Position numbers and translations under genes: made by a program
Assembly: GCA_050184295.1 (NCBI GenBank)
Contig: JBFXAM010000020.1
Location: 1-51,587, forward strand
Length of the DNA: 51,587 nucleotides
Source: JBFXAM01 sp050184295
GTDB taxonomy: Bacteria; Planctomycetota; Phycisphaerae; UBA1845; Fen-1342
Direction of reading: 5' to 3'
Notes under the pieces: model-generated
The model's database searches: none
What the model saw: the letters and a program-made list of their open reading frames with translations, nothing else
What the model was told of the DNA's origin: nothing
Shown: piece by piece, positions 34,965 to 43,611 of the stretch
How the letters are laid out: each line of letters begins with the position of its first letter
Numbering within the stretch: the stretch's first letter is position 1

Positions 34965-36881
34965 TCAGCGTGCGGCTCCCGCGCCCGCCGTCGCCTCGGC
35001 GTCGAGTGCCGCCGAGACCCGTTGCGTGCACTCGTCCGAAGCGACGTATTCGAGCCGCCGAGACGACTGCACCTTCAGCTCCACGAAGCCGGGCAGCGCG
35101 TGGCTCGCGCCCGCGCCGTCCGGGGATCTCATCGGAATGCGGCTCATCGGCGGCGCGGACTTGCGCACGATCTTGCCGAATCGCAGTCGAAACGCCCATC
35201 CGACGGTGTGCCAGAGCGTTTGGGCCAGCCCCCACATTCCCAGTCCCTGCCAGGCCGCATCGGCGAGGAAGAGCCGCGATTTCGGACGAATCAGCGCGGC
35301 CAGCATGCGCAGCGGGTTATAGAAATATGCGTACGCGACGAGGATGTTGATCTGTTTGCGCCACGGCTTGGCGTGATGCGACGCAATGACGTAGTTGCCG
35401 CCGAGCATGTGCTCCTCGACCCGCCGGCCGGCGACGCTCTCGTAGGCCATGCCCGACGTGTAGGTCCCGGAGAACAGCTTCGAGCCGGTTGCCGGCACGA
35501 GCATCAGCACCTGCATGCTGATCGCACCCGACTGGCGCAGCAGGCGCACCTGGTTCAGTAGCCCGTAAGGCTTGGGCCCCCGGCTGACGAGCGGCTGGTC
35601 GTCGTGATGCATCATCATCGGCATCGGACTGATACCGTGTTGACGCAGCAGTTGGAACGCCTCGGTCGTGCGGCTGACGGTCTGGCCCTTGTTGACCAGC
35701 GTGGCGGTCATGTCCTCGACGCCGAGCCACAGCGCCCGAACGCCGGCGGCGCGCACGTCGCCGAGATGATCGCGAAGCTGAAGCGTGTCGTGGACGGTGA
35801 CTTCAGTGCCCCAGCGGACGCATTTGCGGATCGGCTTGCCGTCGATGGTCGTGCGCGCGAGCGTCTCGACGATGTCGAGCGTCCGCGCCTTGTGATTGAA
35901 GAAATTGTCGTCCGCACCGAAGTAGTAGCGGATGCCGTACGTGCGATAAAGGCTCGCGATCTCGTCGGCGATGCGTGCGCCGCTTTTGACGCGATGCTGC
36001 CGCTGGTTGTACGCGGGGATCGGGCAGTACGGGCACGCGAACTTGCACCCGAACGTGAGCACGAGCGATCCCAGCGGGCTGAGCCGACGCACCTGGCTCG
36101 CGGGCAGCGGCTGGGACGCGAGCGTCGCGGCGCGGCCGGGCGCTTCGACGATGCGGTAGCCGGCGACCGGATGGGGGAGTTCGTCGAGATCGCCGACGAG
36201 GCGCTGCACGCCCGTGTCGACCAGCTCGACCGCGGCGCCGGCGTCGTCGGTTCGCGCGTACACCAGCCCGGGGATCTGATCGAGCACGCCGGTCCGGCGC
36301 GCCCGCGCGAACGTCGCGTGCAACGGCTCGCGACTCGCGCGCATTTCAAGCAGCGCTTCGAGCAGGCTGAGGAGCACATATTCCTCGCCGGTGACCGCCA
36401 CGTCCGCACCCCACGGGTCGGCTGGGTCGACGCCGAACGCGTCCCACGGCTCGTAAATGTACTTGGGTCCGCCGACGACGATGAGCGGGCGCTGGGCCGG
36501 GTCGACGCGGCCCGCGTCGCGAATGAGCGCCTGCGAAGTAGCGGCGTGAAGTTGCATGCTCGAAATCATGAAGAGGTCGGGCATGCGGCCGTCGAGGCGC
36601 ATCTGCGACGGGCGGAAGTTGCGATTCCACTGCTGAAGGACGATGCGCGTCTTCTCGAAGCCGGCGTCCACCATCGCCGACCCGATCGCGCGCACCCCGG
36701 CCGGAATCATGCTCATGTCGGCGTAGACGAACGGCAGCATCCGCGTGCGATGATCGAACGCACATGCGATCACGCTCGCCAGGTCATGCCGACGACTCAG
36801 TTTCTGAAGCCGGTCGCGCAGCGCGCGTAGCGCCCCTGGGGGCAACAACTCGTCGCCGCGGTTCCGGCGAGGCAGTTCCAT
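34965..36881 (-). CDS. B12-binding-type radical SAM protein
   Basis: 638 residues. ATG 36881 is preferred over GTG 36887 because AGGAGG lies eight bases before it. A cobalamin-binding-like domain (about 50-190; MRLDGRMPDLFMISSMQLHAATSQALIRDA...RPLIVVGGPKYIYEPW) precedes a radical SAM core with the CxxxCxxC cluster motif at about C279, C283 and C286 (TFGCKFACPYCPIP). It continues with YYFGADDNFFNHK and ALWLGVEDMTATLVNKGQTV. A C-terminal extension (NPLRMLAALIRPKSRLFLADAAWQGLGMWGLAQTLWHT) is partly hydrophobic. The family covers methylases and ring-modifying enzymes of lipids and cofactors. The substrate is unknown; the gene stands alone between VWA and SDR genes. Confidence 0.88.
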   Translation of the reverse strand: MELPRRNRGDELLPPGALRALRDRLQKLSRRHDLASVIACAFDHRTRMLPFVYADMSMIPAGVRAIGSAMVDAGFEKTRIVLQQWNRNFRPSQMRLDGRMPDLFMISSMQLHAATSQALIRDAGRVDPAQRPLIVVGGPKYIYEPWDAFGVDPADPWGADVAVTGEEYVLLSLLEALLEMRASREPLHATFARARRTGVLDQIPGLVYARTDDAGAAVELVDTGVQRLVGDLDELPHPVAGYRIVEAPGRAATLASQPLPASQVRRLSPLGSLVLTFGCKFACPYCPIPAYNQRQHRVKSGARIADEIASLYRTYGIRYYFGADDNFFNHKARTLDIVETLARTTIDGKPIRKCVRWGTEVTVHDTLQLRDHLGDVRAAGVRALWLGVEDMTATLVNKGQTVSRTTEAFQLLRQHGISPMPMMMHHDDQPLVSRGPKPYGLLNQVRLLRQSGAISMQVLMLVPATGSKLFSGTYTSGMAYESVAGRRVEEHMLGGNYVIASHHAKPWRKQINILVAYAYFYNPLRMLAALIRPKSRLFLADAAWQGLGMWGLAQTLWHTVGWAFRLRFGKIVRKSAPPMSRIPMRSPDGAGASHALPGFVELKVQSSRRLEYVASDECTQRVSAALDAEATAGAGAAR

Positions 36882-37083
36882 CGTCACTTCCTCCTGCGAG
36901 CCTGCCGCCGAACGCGGAGACGCCGGCCAACGCCCGCGTCGGCGCGCGGAGGCGCCCCAGCCGGGAGGCGGTCGTCCGGCCGCGTCCCGCGGTCGCGGTA
37001 AGCATACTCCAAGTTTCCGCGCCTGGCGCTTCGCGGAGGCCGGCCCGCGGCGGCTTCGCCCCTTTCGCGGCGCGCGTCAAGCC

Positions 37084-37089
37084 TACAAT
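37084..37089 (+). promoter_or_regulatory. -10 element TACAAT before the SDR gene
   Basis: TACAAT followed by CTCCCGCC, the same downstream bases as at 22209-22222. It lies 85 bases before the SDR start. Confidence 0.4.
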
Positions 37090-37174
37090 CTCCCGCCGCG
37101 CTCGGGCCGAGCGCGGCCAGACGGCGCGCCGGGCGCGCGTCGTCTTTCCGGCAGATCCCCGCAAAGGAACATCG

Positions 37175-37936
37175 GTGATTTCGCAATCGGGAAAGCTCAG
37201 CGGAAAGACCGCGATCGTGACGGGCGCGTCGAAGGGCATCGGCGCTGAGATCGCGCGGCAGCTCGCCGGCGCCGGCGCCGCGGTCGTTGTGAACTACGCG
37301 ACGAGCCGCGACGGCGCAGACCGCGTGGTGAACGAGATCGCGGCGCGCGGCGGTCGTGCGGTGGCGATTCAGGCGGATTGCAGCAAGCCCGACGACATTC
37401 GCCGCCTGTTCGCGGAGACGAAGCAGGCGTTCGACCGGGTCGACGTGCTGGTGAACAACGCGGGCGTGTATGAGTTCGTGCCGCTGGAGTCGGTGACTGC
37501 GGAGCACTATCACCGGATCTTCAATCTCAACGTGCTCGGGCTTGTGCTCGCGACGCAGGAAGCGGTGAAGCACTTCGGTCCCGGCGGCGGCACGATCGTC
37601 AACGTCAGCTCGGTCGCGAGCACGCTCTGCCCCGCGACGGGCTCGGTATACAGCGCCAGCAAGGCGGCAGTCGACGCCATCACGCGCTCGCTCGCGAAAG
37701 AGCTGGGCTCGCGCAAGATCCGCGTCAACTCGGTGAATCCCGGCCTCGTCGTGACCGAAGGGGTGCACGCCGCGGGGCTCTCCAGCGGTGATTTTCGCGA
37801 CCAGGTCGAGGCGCAGACGCCGCTCGGACGCGTTGCCGCCCCACCGGATATCGCGCCCGCGGTGGTCTTTCTCGCGTCGGACGACTCGGGTTGGATGACC
37901 GGCGAGTCGATGTTCCTGACCGGTGGACTGCGCTGA
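37175..37936 (+). CDS. Short-chain dehydrogenase/reductase (FabG-like)
   Basis: 253 residues from GTG 37175, with AAGGA six bases upstream. It is a classical SDR: cofactor motif TGASKGIG, NNAG, the catalytic Ser in VNVSSVAS, Tyr/Lys in VYSASKAAVD, and PGLVVTEG after the active site. The basic/hydroxyl pattern after strand 2 (NYATSRDGAD) favours NADP(H). Resembles 3-oxoacyl-ACP reductases and glucose-dehydrogenase-like SDRs; the substrate cannot be fixed from sequence. A TetR regulator follows 108 bases later on the same strand. Confidence 0.92.
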   Translation: MISQSGKLSGKTAIVTGASKGIGAEIARQLAGAGAAVVVNYATSRDGADRVVNEIAARGGRAVAIQADCSKPDDIRRLFAETKQAFDRVDVLVNNAGVYEFVPLESVTAEHYHRIFNLNVLGLVLATQEAVKHFGPGGGTIVNVSSVASTLCPATGSVYSASKAAVDAITRSLAKELGSRKIRVNSVNPGLVVTEGVHAAGLSSGDFRDQVEAQTPLGRVAAPPDIAPAVVFLASDDSGWMTGESMFLTGGLR

Positions 37937-37970
37937 TGCGCGGGGGGCGCGCCACGGCGCGGAAATGGGC

Positions 37971-38000
37971 TTGACGCGCGGGCGCCGCGATCGCTAGATT
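37971..38000 (+). promoter_or_regulatory. Sigma-70-type promoter of the TetR gene
   Basis: TTGACG (37971-37976) and TAGATT (37995-38000) are 18 bases apart; the predicted start falls inside the dyad at 38009-38028. Confidence 0.6.
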
Positions 38001-38008
38001 TGGTTGAA

Positions 38009-38028
38009 CACCCAAATTTTTTTGGGTG
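38009..38028. promoter_or_regulatory. Perfect dyad, probable TetR autoregulatory operator
   Basis: CACCCAAA-TTTT-TTTGGGTG, eight-base perfect arms, directly downstream of the -10 box and 16 bases before the TetR ATG. Its place over the transcription start fits repression by the gene product. As RNA it could also form a hairpin. Confidence 0.65.
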
Positions 38029-38044
38029 AACGACCGAGGACCGC

Positions 38045-38683
38045 ATGGCGCCCGCGCAGCCCCCCACCCGCGACCGCATCGTCGACGCCGCGATGGAGCT
38101 GTTCGCCTTTCACGGCTACGGCCCGACCGGGCTGGCGGAGATCGCGCGCCAGGCCGGCGTGCAGCAGGGTTCGCTGTATCACTTCTTCCCCACCAAGGAG
38201 GAGCTGCTCGCGGCGGTCCTCGAACGCCGCAAGGTTTTGCTCTGGCCCGAGGTCTTACAGGCGATCTGGGATCGATTCGACGATCCGATCGAGCGTGTCT
38301 TCAAGCTGCTCGATCAGTATCGCAAGATGCTCCAGATCACCGAGTTCAGCCACGGCTGTCCGATCGGCAACCTGGCGATCGAGCTCTGCGAAAGCCACCC
38401 GAACGCCCGCGCGCTCATCGCGCAGAATTTCGACAACTGGCTGAAGGCGGTCGAGCAGTGCTTTCACGAAGCGTCGCGCCGCCTGCCGGAGCACGTCGAG
38501 CCGAAGCGCCTGGCGATTTTCGTCCTTACCACGATGGAGGGCGCCGTCATGCTCGCGCGGACCTATCGCGATTTTCGCGCTTATGACGCCGCGATCGCTT
38601 CGTTGCGCGAGTACATCGAGGCCCTGATCCACGCCGAGACGAACTGGGACGCCGCTCGTCGCGTGCGCGCCCGGAAGAAATGA
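38045..38683 (+). CDS. TetR/AcrR-family repressor
   Basis: 212 residues. The N-terminal helix-turn-helix reads RDRIVDAAMELFAFHGYGPTGLAEIARQAGVQQGSLYHFFPTKEELLAAVLERR, the canonical TetR DNA-binding domain. The rest is a helical ligand and dimer domain with a TetR_C-like pattern (HGCPIGNLAIELCESHPNARALIAQNFDNWLKAVEQCFHEASR), as in YxaF/LmrA-like regulators. A promoter and a perfect dyad lie immediately upstream, so it probably controls itself. Whether it also controls the preceding SDR gene is open, since the dyad lies after that gene. Confidence 0.92.
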   Translation: MAPAQPPTRDRIVDAAMELFAFHGYGPTGLAEIARQAGVQQGSLYHFFPTKEELLAAVLERRKVLLWPEVLQAIWDRFDDPIERVFKLLDQYRKMLQITEFSHGCPIGNLAIELCESHPNARALIAQNFDNWLKAVEQCFHEASRRLPEHVEPKRLAIFVLTTMEGAVMLARTYRDFRAYDAAIASLREYIEALIHAETNWDAARRVRARKK

Positions 38684-38730
38684 GACGCGGCGCACATGCA
38701 CCGCATCGACGCCTGAACGGAGCCTGATCC

Positions 38731-39297
38731 ATGGCCAAGTCCCCCGCTGACGCTGAAGCCTCCATGATCGCCAACCTCAAGGAGAACACCGGCAGATCGA
38801 TCGACGAGTGGGTGCGCATCGCGTCTCGCGGCGGTCCGCGGAAGCACGGCGAGATCGTCGCGTCGCTGAAGAGCGAGCACGGTCTGACGCACGGCTACGC
38901 GAACCTGGTGGCGCACCGAACGCTGAAGTCGGCCGCGAGCGACGCCGACCCGGACGACCTCGTCGCCGCGCAGTATGCGGGCGCAAAAGCGGCGCTGCGG
39001 CCGATGTATGACGCGCTCGTGAAAGCGCTGCAAAAGCTCGGAAGCGACGTCGAGCTCGCGCCGAAGAAGGCCTATGTCAGCGTCCGCCGCGCCAAGCAGT
39101 TCGCGATCCTCCAGCCTTCAACCGCGACGCGGCTCGACGTGGGCATCAATCTCAAGGGCGCCCCGACAACCGCGCGGCTCGAGGCGTCGGGCAGCTTCAA
39201 CGCAATGGTCACGCACCGGGTCCGCGTGGAGTCGCCGGCCGACGTCGACAAGCAGCTCATCGGCTGGCTCAAGCAGGCATACGACGCGGCCGTCTGA
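38731..39297 (+). CDS. DUF4287/DUF5655 protein
   Basis: 188 residues from ATG 38731, with GGAG upstream. The N-terminal part (EASMIANLKENTGRSIDEWVRIASRGGPRKHGEIVASLKSEHGLTHGYANLVAHRTL) is DUF4287. The C-terminal part (YDALVKALQKLGSDVELAPKKAYVSVRRAKQFAILQPSTATRLDVGINLKG) is DUF5655. This two-domain protein is widespread and uncharacterised. It starts 47 bases after the TetR gene and may be co-transcribed with it. Confidence 0.85.
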   Translation: MAKSPADAEASMIANLKENTGRSIDEWVRIASRGGPRKHGEIVASLKSEHGLTHGYANLVAHRTLKSAASDADPDDLVAAQYAGAKAALRPMYDALVKALQKLGSDVELAPKKAYVSVRRAKQFAILQPSTATRLDVGINLKGAPTTARLEASGSFNAMVTHRVRVESPADVDKQLIGWLKQAYDAAV

Positions 39298-39324
39298 ATC
39301 CCGCGTGGATCAAAGGAAGCCACC

Positions 39325-41427
39325 ATGCGCCTCCCGAACCGGATCGCGATCGTCGCATTAGCGTTCCTCGCCACGCTCCCCCGCGGGAGCGCCGATCCGC
39401 CGATCAGCGCGCCAGCGCGGGACGCCGAGCGCGAGAGCTATCGCGCCCACGTGGCGGCGGCGCAGGCGTGGCTGGAGCTCAACGAGCCGGGGCGGGCGCG
39501 TGAGTGGATCGATGGCGCGCCCGACGCGCGTCGGGGATGGGAGTGGCGGCATCTGCATTCGCAGCTCGATTCGTCGCTCTCGACGCTGATCACGGACAAG
39601 GACGGCTTCGTCAGCGTTTCAATCGCGCCGGACGGCAAACGCGCCGCGGTGCTCACCGGCTCCGGCCGGTTATCCATCCTCGCGCTGCCGGACGGCAAGC
39701 CGCTGCGCCAATGGGATGCGCACCCGCAGGCCGGCGCGTTCACGGTCTGCTTCAGTCCGGACGGCCGGCGCGTGGCCTCGAGCGGGGCAGACCGGCTGGT
39801 CAAACTCTGGGACGCGGACAGCGGCGACCTGCAATTCACCTTCGACGCGCACAAGTTTCCCGTCGGCGGGCTCTCGTGGTCTCCCGACGGCACGCGCCTC
39901 GCGACCAGCGCGTACTACATGGACCGGGAGACGCCGATCGAAGGCCGCGTGCACATCTGGAGCGCCGCGGACGGCGCGATCGTCCACAGCCTGAAGTCGG
40001 GGCGCAAACCGGTGGTCTGCACGGACTGGTCGCGCGACGGGCGATTTGTCGCGGCCGGAACGTGGGATTCCGAAGTCGTGGTGTGGTCGGCGGCCGACGG
40101 CGCGGAGGTGCGCGTCGTCAGCGAGAAGCCCGGGCCCGACTCGTCGTCGCACATCGACGCGGTCGCGTTCAGTCCGGACGGCGAGCTGATCGCGCACGGC
40201 TCGGATCAGCGCTGGATTCGGGTTCATCGGATCGCCACCGGCGAGAAGGTCGCCGAGCTCACGGCCCACCGCCAGCCGGTCTCCGCCGTGCGTTTCAGCC
40301 CCGACGGCAAGCGGCTCGCGAGCGGCGCCGGCGACGACACGGTCCGCGTCTGGGACGTTTCGACGTGGACGGAGACCGCGACGCTGCGCGGCCATAGCGG
40401 ACGCGTGCGCGGACTCGCGTTCGCGCCCGACGGCCGACGGCTTTTCTCTGCGTCGCTCGACGGCACGATTCGCACGTGGGATCCGGCAAGTCGCGACACC
40501 AGCGGACTGCGCTTTAAGCATACCGCGGGGAACTACGCCGTCGCGTTTTCGCCCGACGGCGCGCTGCTCGCTGGCGCCGGGTACGACGGCGTGCTGCCGG
40601 TGTGGGACGCGAAGACCGGCGAAATCCGTGCGTCGTGGACCGCGCACAGTCCGCAGCCCGTATGCATGACCGCGTGGAGCCCGGACGGCGAACGGCTCGC
40701 GTCGTGCTCGTGGGACAAGACGGCGCGCGTGTTCGATCTCAAGTCGCACACGGAACTGCTCAAGATCAGCCACTCCGCCGGCGTCGGATACGTCGCGTGG
40801 AGCCCCGACGGCGCCACGATCGCGACCGCGTGCAATGACAACCGCGCGCACCTCTGGGACGCCGCCACGGGCGCCGCCGTGCGAGCTTTCGAGGGTCACG
40901 CGGGACGCGTCAACGAGGTGCGCTTTAGTCGGGACGGATCGCGACTTGTGACCGCCGGCGGCGACAAGACGGCGCGCATCTGGAACGTCACGACCGGCGC
41001 GTGCCTGCACGTGTTAGCGGACCACGGCGGCGGCGTGTTGTCCGCGTGTTTCAGCCCGAGCGGCGAACACGCCGCAACCGCAGCGCAGGATGGCGCGGTG
41101 CAACTCTGGAACGCCGTCACCGGCGAGCGAGTCCGCGTGCTGCATGAGGACGACGAGGCGATCCACCGCGTCGCGTTCAGCCCCGACGGGGCACGCCTGG
41201 CCGCCGCGGGCCGCGAGCTGCTGCTGCTCGATCCCGACCGCTCTGGGGCGCTCGCGCGTCTGCGGCCTCATGCCGACATGACGTGGAGCACGGAGTGGAG
41301 CCCGGACGGCGCGCGGCTGGCGTCGGGGTCGTGGGACGGCACCGTGGTGATCCTCGACGGGGGCGCGCGGCGCGGCGAGCGGGCTTCGCGGAGGCACGGC
41401 GCGGATTCGACGCCGAGTGCGAGGTAG
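39325..41427 (+). CDS. Secreted WD40-repeat protein
   Basis: 700 residues from ATG 39325 (AAGGAAG upstream). A signal peptide (MRLPNRIAIVALAFLATLPRGSA) is followed by a short helical part (AAAQAWLELNEPGRAREWIDGAPDARRGWEWRHL), which is common in front of planctomycete WD40 blocks. About thirteen or fourteen WD40 repeats follow, each with FSPDG, LAS and a VxxWD end (for example VRFSPDGKRLASGAGDDTVRVWDVSTWTETATLRGHSG), enough for two seven-bladed propellers. No enzymatic domain is attached. A protein-interaction scaffold outside the cytoplasm is the likely role; the partner is unknown. Confidence 0.88.
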   Translation: MRLPNRIAIVALAFLATLPRGSADPPISAPARDAERESYRAHVAAAQAWLELNEPGRAREWIDGAPDARRGWEWRHLHSQLDSSLSTLITDKDGFVSVSIAPDGKRAAVLTGSGRLSILALPDGKPLRQWDAHPQAGAFTVCFSPDGRRVASSGADRLVKLWDADSGDLQFTFDAHKFPVGGLSWSPDGTRLATSAYYMDRETPIEGRVHIWSAADGAIVHSLKSGRKPVVCTDWSRDGRFVAAGTWDSEVVVWSAADGAEVRVVSEKPGPDSSSHIDAVAFSPDGELIAHGSDQRWIRVHRIATGEKVAELTAHRQPVSAVRFSPDGKRLASGAGDDTVRVWDVSTWTETATLRGHSGRVRGLAFAPDGRRLFSASLDGTIRTWDPASRDTSGLRFKHTAGNYAVAFSPDGALLAGAGYDGVLPVWDAKTGEIRASWTAHSPQPVCMTAWSPDGERLASCSWDKTARVFDLKSHTELLKISHSAGVGYVAWSPDGATIATACNDNRAHLWDAATGAAVRAFEGHAGRVNEVRFSRDGSRLVTAGGDKTARIWNVTTGACLHVLADHGGGVLSACFSPSGEHAATAAQDGAVQLWNAVTGERVRVLHEDDEAIHRVAFSPDGARLAAAGRELLLLDPDRSGALARLRPHADMTWSTEWSPDGARLASGSWDGTVVILDGGARRGERASRRHGADSTPSAR

Positions 41428-41609
41428 CGCGACGCGCGGCGGGATGGCGCCGGTCCGGGGGATCCGCGCGTTCCACGCCGATGAACCGACCGCGTCTCGT
41501 TTTGCCGGTCGTCCGCAGTGACGATAAACTCATCTGGCAGCGTAGCCGCCGGCGCACGGTGTCGGGCGGCGTTCGCGGGGTCGCGCGGGCAGGTCGGTGC
41601 TCGCGCCGG

Positions 41610-42089
41610 ATGGCGCCCATGCCAGAGATCGTCGCCGGAAAGCTCGACGCGGGATCGCATCGCTACGCGCTCGTTGTGGCGCGCTGGAACGAGTTCATCA
41701 CGACAAAGCTTGTGGACGGCGCGCTCGACGCGCTGCTGCGCCACGGCGGCGACGCGAGCAAGGTGACGCAGGTCTGGGTGCCCGGGTCGTTCGAGATTCC
41801 GCTCGCGGCCCAGAAGCTGGCGACGTCCGGCAGGTTCGCCGGGGTGATCGCCCTAGGCTGTCTGATCCGCGGACAGACGCCGCACTTTGACTACATCGCG
41901 GCCGAAGCCACCAAAGGCATCGCCCACACGGCGCTGAGCACGGGAGTGCCGGTGGGGTTTGGAATCGTGACGGCCGACTCGCTCGAACAGGCGATCGACC
42001 GGGCCGGGGGCAAGCACGGCAACAAGGGCGCCGAGGCCGCCTTGGCCGTGATCGAGATGGTCAACGTCCTCGCGGCGCTCGCGCGTTGA
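41610..42089 (+). CDS. ribH: 6,7-dimethyl-8-ribityllumazine synthase
   Basis: 159 residues; ATG 41610, with a second ATG three codons on. It joins the ribityl-aminopyrimidine and dihydroxybutanone phosphate in riboflavin synthesis and forms icosahedral or pentameric shells. Motifs: ARWNEFITTKLVDGAL, WVPGSFEIPLAAQKLA, GCLIRGQTPHFDYIAAEATKGI with the catalytic His nearby, and PVGFGIVTADSLEQAIDRAGGKHGNKGAEAALAVIEM. The stop overlaps the nusB start, a classic ribH-nusB arrangement. Confidence 0.95.
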   Translation: MAPMPEIVAGKLDAGSHRYALVVARWNEFITTKLVDGALDALLRHGGDASKVTQVWVPGSFEIPLAAQKLATSGRFAGVIALGCLIRGQTPHFDYIAAEATKGIAHTALSTGVPVGFGIVTADSLEQAIDRAGGKHGNKGAEAALAVIEMVNVLAALAR

Positions 42090-42610
42090 GCGCGGCGTCG
42101 GGGTGGGAGCCGGTGACGGATTCGCCGCTGCCGCGCTATCTTCGCGAAGTCGCCGCCCATCGCCCGCGGACGCGGGCCCGGATGCTGGCGGTGCAGGCGC
42201 TGTGCGTGCTCGACGCGCTGGGCGACGACTTTCTGCGGCAACTGCACGAGTTTCTCGGGGACACGACCGTATTGCACGAGCTCGGGCTGGGCCCGCGCCT
42301 CGACGATGAGCTCTTCCGGTTCGTGCGGACGCTGGTGCATGGCGTGCGCGACGTGCGAACACGCGCTGACGAACTGCTCGCGAAGGCTTCGACCGATTGG
42401 CGCATCGAGCGCATGTCGCTGGTCGATCGCAACGTGCTGCGCCTCGGTGTGTACGAGCTGATGGAGCAGCCCGGAACGCCGGTCGCCGTCGTGATGAGCG
42501 AGGCGGTTGAAGCCGTGCAGTGTCTCGGCGACGTGGACAGCGCGGCATTTGTGAACGGGGTGCTCGACGCGGTGCGGCGCGAGCTGGGGATCGACGCGAC
42601 GCGCGGATGA
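42086..42610 (+). CDS. nusB: Transcription antitermination factor NusB
   Basis: 174 residues from TTG 42086, which overlaps the ribH stop as TTGA. RTRARMLAVQALCVLDALG, then WRIERMSLVDRNVLRLGVYELM, then TPVAVVMSEAVEAVQCLGDVDSAAFVNGVLDAVRREL is the NusB fold and signature. It works with NusE (S10) in antitermination of rRNA operons. It is slightly longer than usual (about 140-150) because of N-terminal residues, and a later start is possible. Confidence 0.92.
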   Translation: MSAASGWEPVTDSPLPRYLREVAAHRPRTRARMLAVQALCVLDALGDDFLRQLHEFLGDTTVLHELGLGPRLDDELFRFVRTLVHGVRDVRTRADELLAKASTDWRIERMSLVDRNVLRLGVYELMEQPGTPVAVVMSEAVEAVQCLGDVDSAAFVNGVLDAVRRELGIDATRG

Positions 42611-42634
42611 GGCGGCGACGGCGAGGACCGATGC

Positions 42635-43552
42635 ATGGGGCTGTTCGATATTTTCAAGAAGGGGCTGGCCAAGACGCGTGACGTGCTCGCGTCGGGGCTG
42701 CGGAAGGTTCTGCCATTCGGCCGGCGGATCGACGAGACGCTTCTCGGCGAGTTGAACGAGGCGATGCTCGCCGGCGACATGGGCCCGACGACGGTCGAGC
42801 ACCTGATGCACCAGGTCCGCACCGCGTGGAAGGCGGGAAAGCTGAGCGAAGCGCAGGACATCCTGCCGTTTCTGAAGCAGCGTATCGTCGCGACGTGGGA
42901 CTCCGGGGAGCGCGGGCTGCACATCGCGCCCGCCGGGCCGACGGTCGTGCTGATCGTCGGGATCAACGGCTCGGGCAAGACGACGACCGTCGCCAAGCTC
43001 GCAAACCTGCTCAAGAAGAGCGGCAAGACCGTGCTCGTCGGCGCGTGCGACACCTTCCGCGCCGCCGCCATCGACCAGCTCGTCGTCTGGACGCAACGGG
43101 CCGGCGTCGATGTTGTGAAGCACCAGCATGGCTCCGATCCCGCGGCGGTCGCGTTCGACGCGTGCGAAGCCGCGATCGCGCGCGACGTCGACGTGCTGCT
43201 GCTCGACACGGCGGGGCGCCTGCACACGCAGGATCACCTGATGCGCGAGCTGGGCAAGATCAAGCGCGTCATTCAGAAACGCATCCCCGACGCACCCCAC
43301 GAGACGCTGCTCGTGCTCGACGCAACCATCGGCCAGAACGCCATCAACCAGGCCCGCATCTTTGCCGAAGTCACCGACATCACCGGCATCATGCTCGCGA
43401 AGCTCGACGGATCGGCGAAAGGCGGCGTGGTCGTGTCTATCCGCGACGCGCTGAGAATCCCCGTGAAATTCGTGGGGCTGGGCGAAACGATGGACGCCAT
43501 CGAGCCGTTCGATCCCGTCACATTCGTCGACGCGCTCTTCGCCGAGATGTAG
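42635..43552 (+). CDS. ftsY: Signal recognition particle receptor FtsY
   Basis: 305 residues. The short N domain (MGLFDIFKKGLAKTRDVLASGLRKVLPFGRRIDETLLGELNEAML) is followed by the SRP GTPase: G1 GINGSGKTTTVAKLA, DTFRAAAIDQL, G3 LLLDTAGRLHTQDHLMREL, G4 AKLDGSAKGG, and GLGETMDAIEPFDP. It lacks the long acidic A domain of E. coli FtsY, as in many bacteria. It docks ribosome-SRP complexes at the membrane. It starts 24 bases after nusB with GAGGA upstream, in the same operon. Confidence 0.95.
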   Translation: MGLFDIFKKGLAKTRDVLASGLRKVLPFGRRIDETLLGELNEAMLAGDMGPTTVEHLMHQVRTAWKAGKLSEAQDILPFLKQRIVATWDSGERGLHIAPAGPTVVLIVGINGSGKTTTVAKLANLLKKSGKTVLVGACDTFRAAAIDQLVVWTQRAGVDVVKHQHGSDPAAVAFDACEAAIARDVDVLLLDTAGRLHTQDHLMRELGKIKRVIQKRIPDAPHETLLVLDATIGQNAINQARIFAEVTDITGIMLAKLDGSAKGGVVVSIRDALRIPVKFVGLGETMDAIEPFDPVTFVDALFAEM

Positions 43553-43611
43553 CGCGGACGGCTGACCGGTACGCGCGCGGCGTGCCGGGGCGCTTTGCCT
43601 GGAGACCTCGC

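Noticed and set aside
38009..38028. T-rich hairpin as terminator of the SDR gene
   Set aside because: It lies downstream of a good promoter and over the TetR start region, so operator is the better reading, though termination cannot be excluded.
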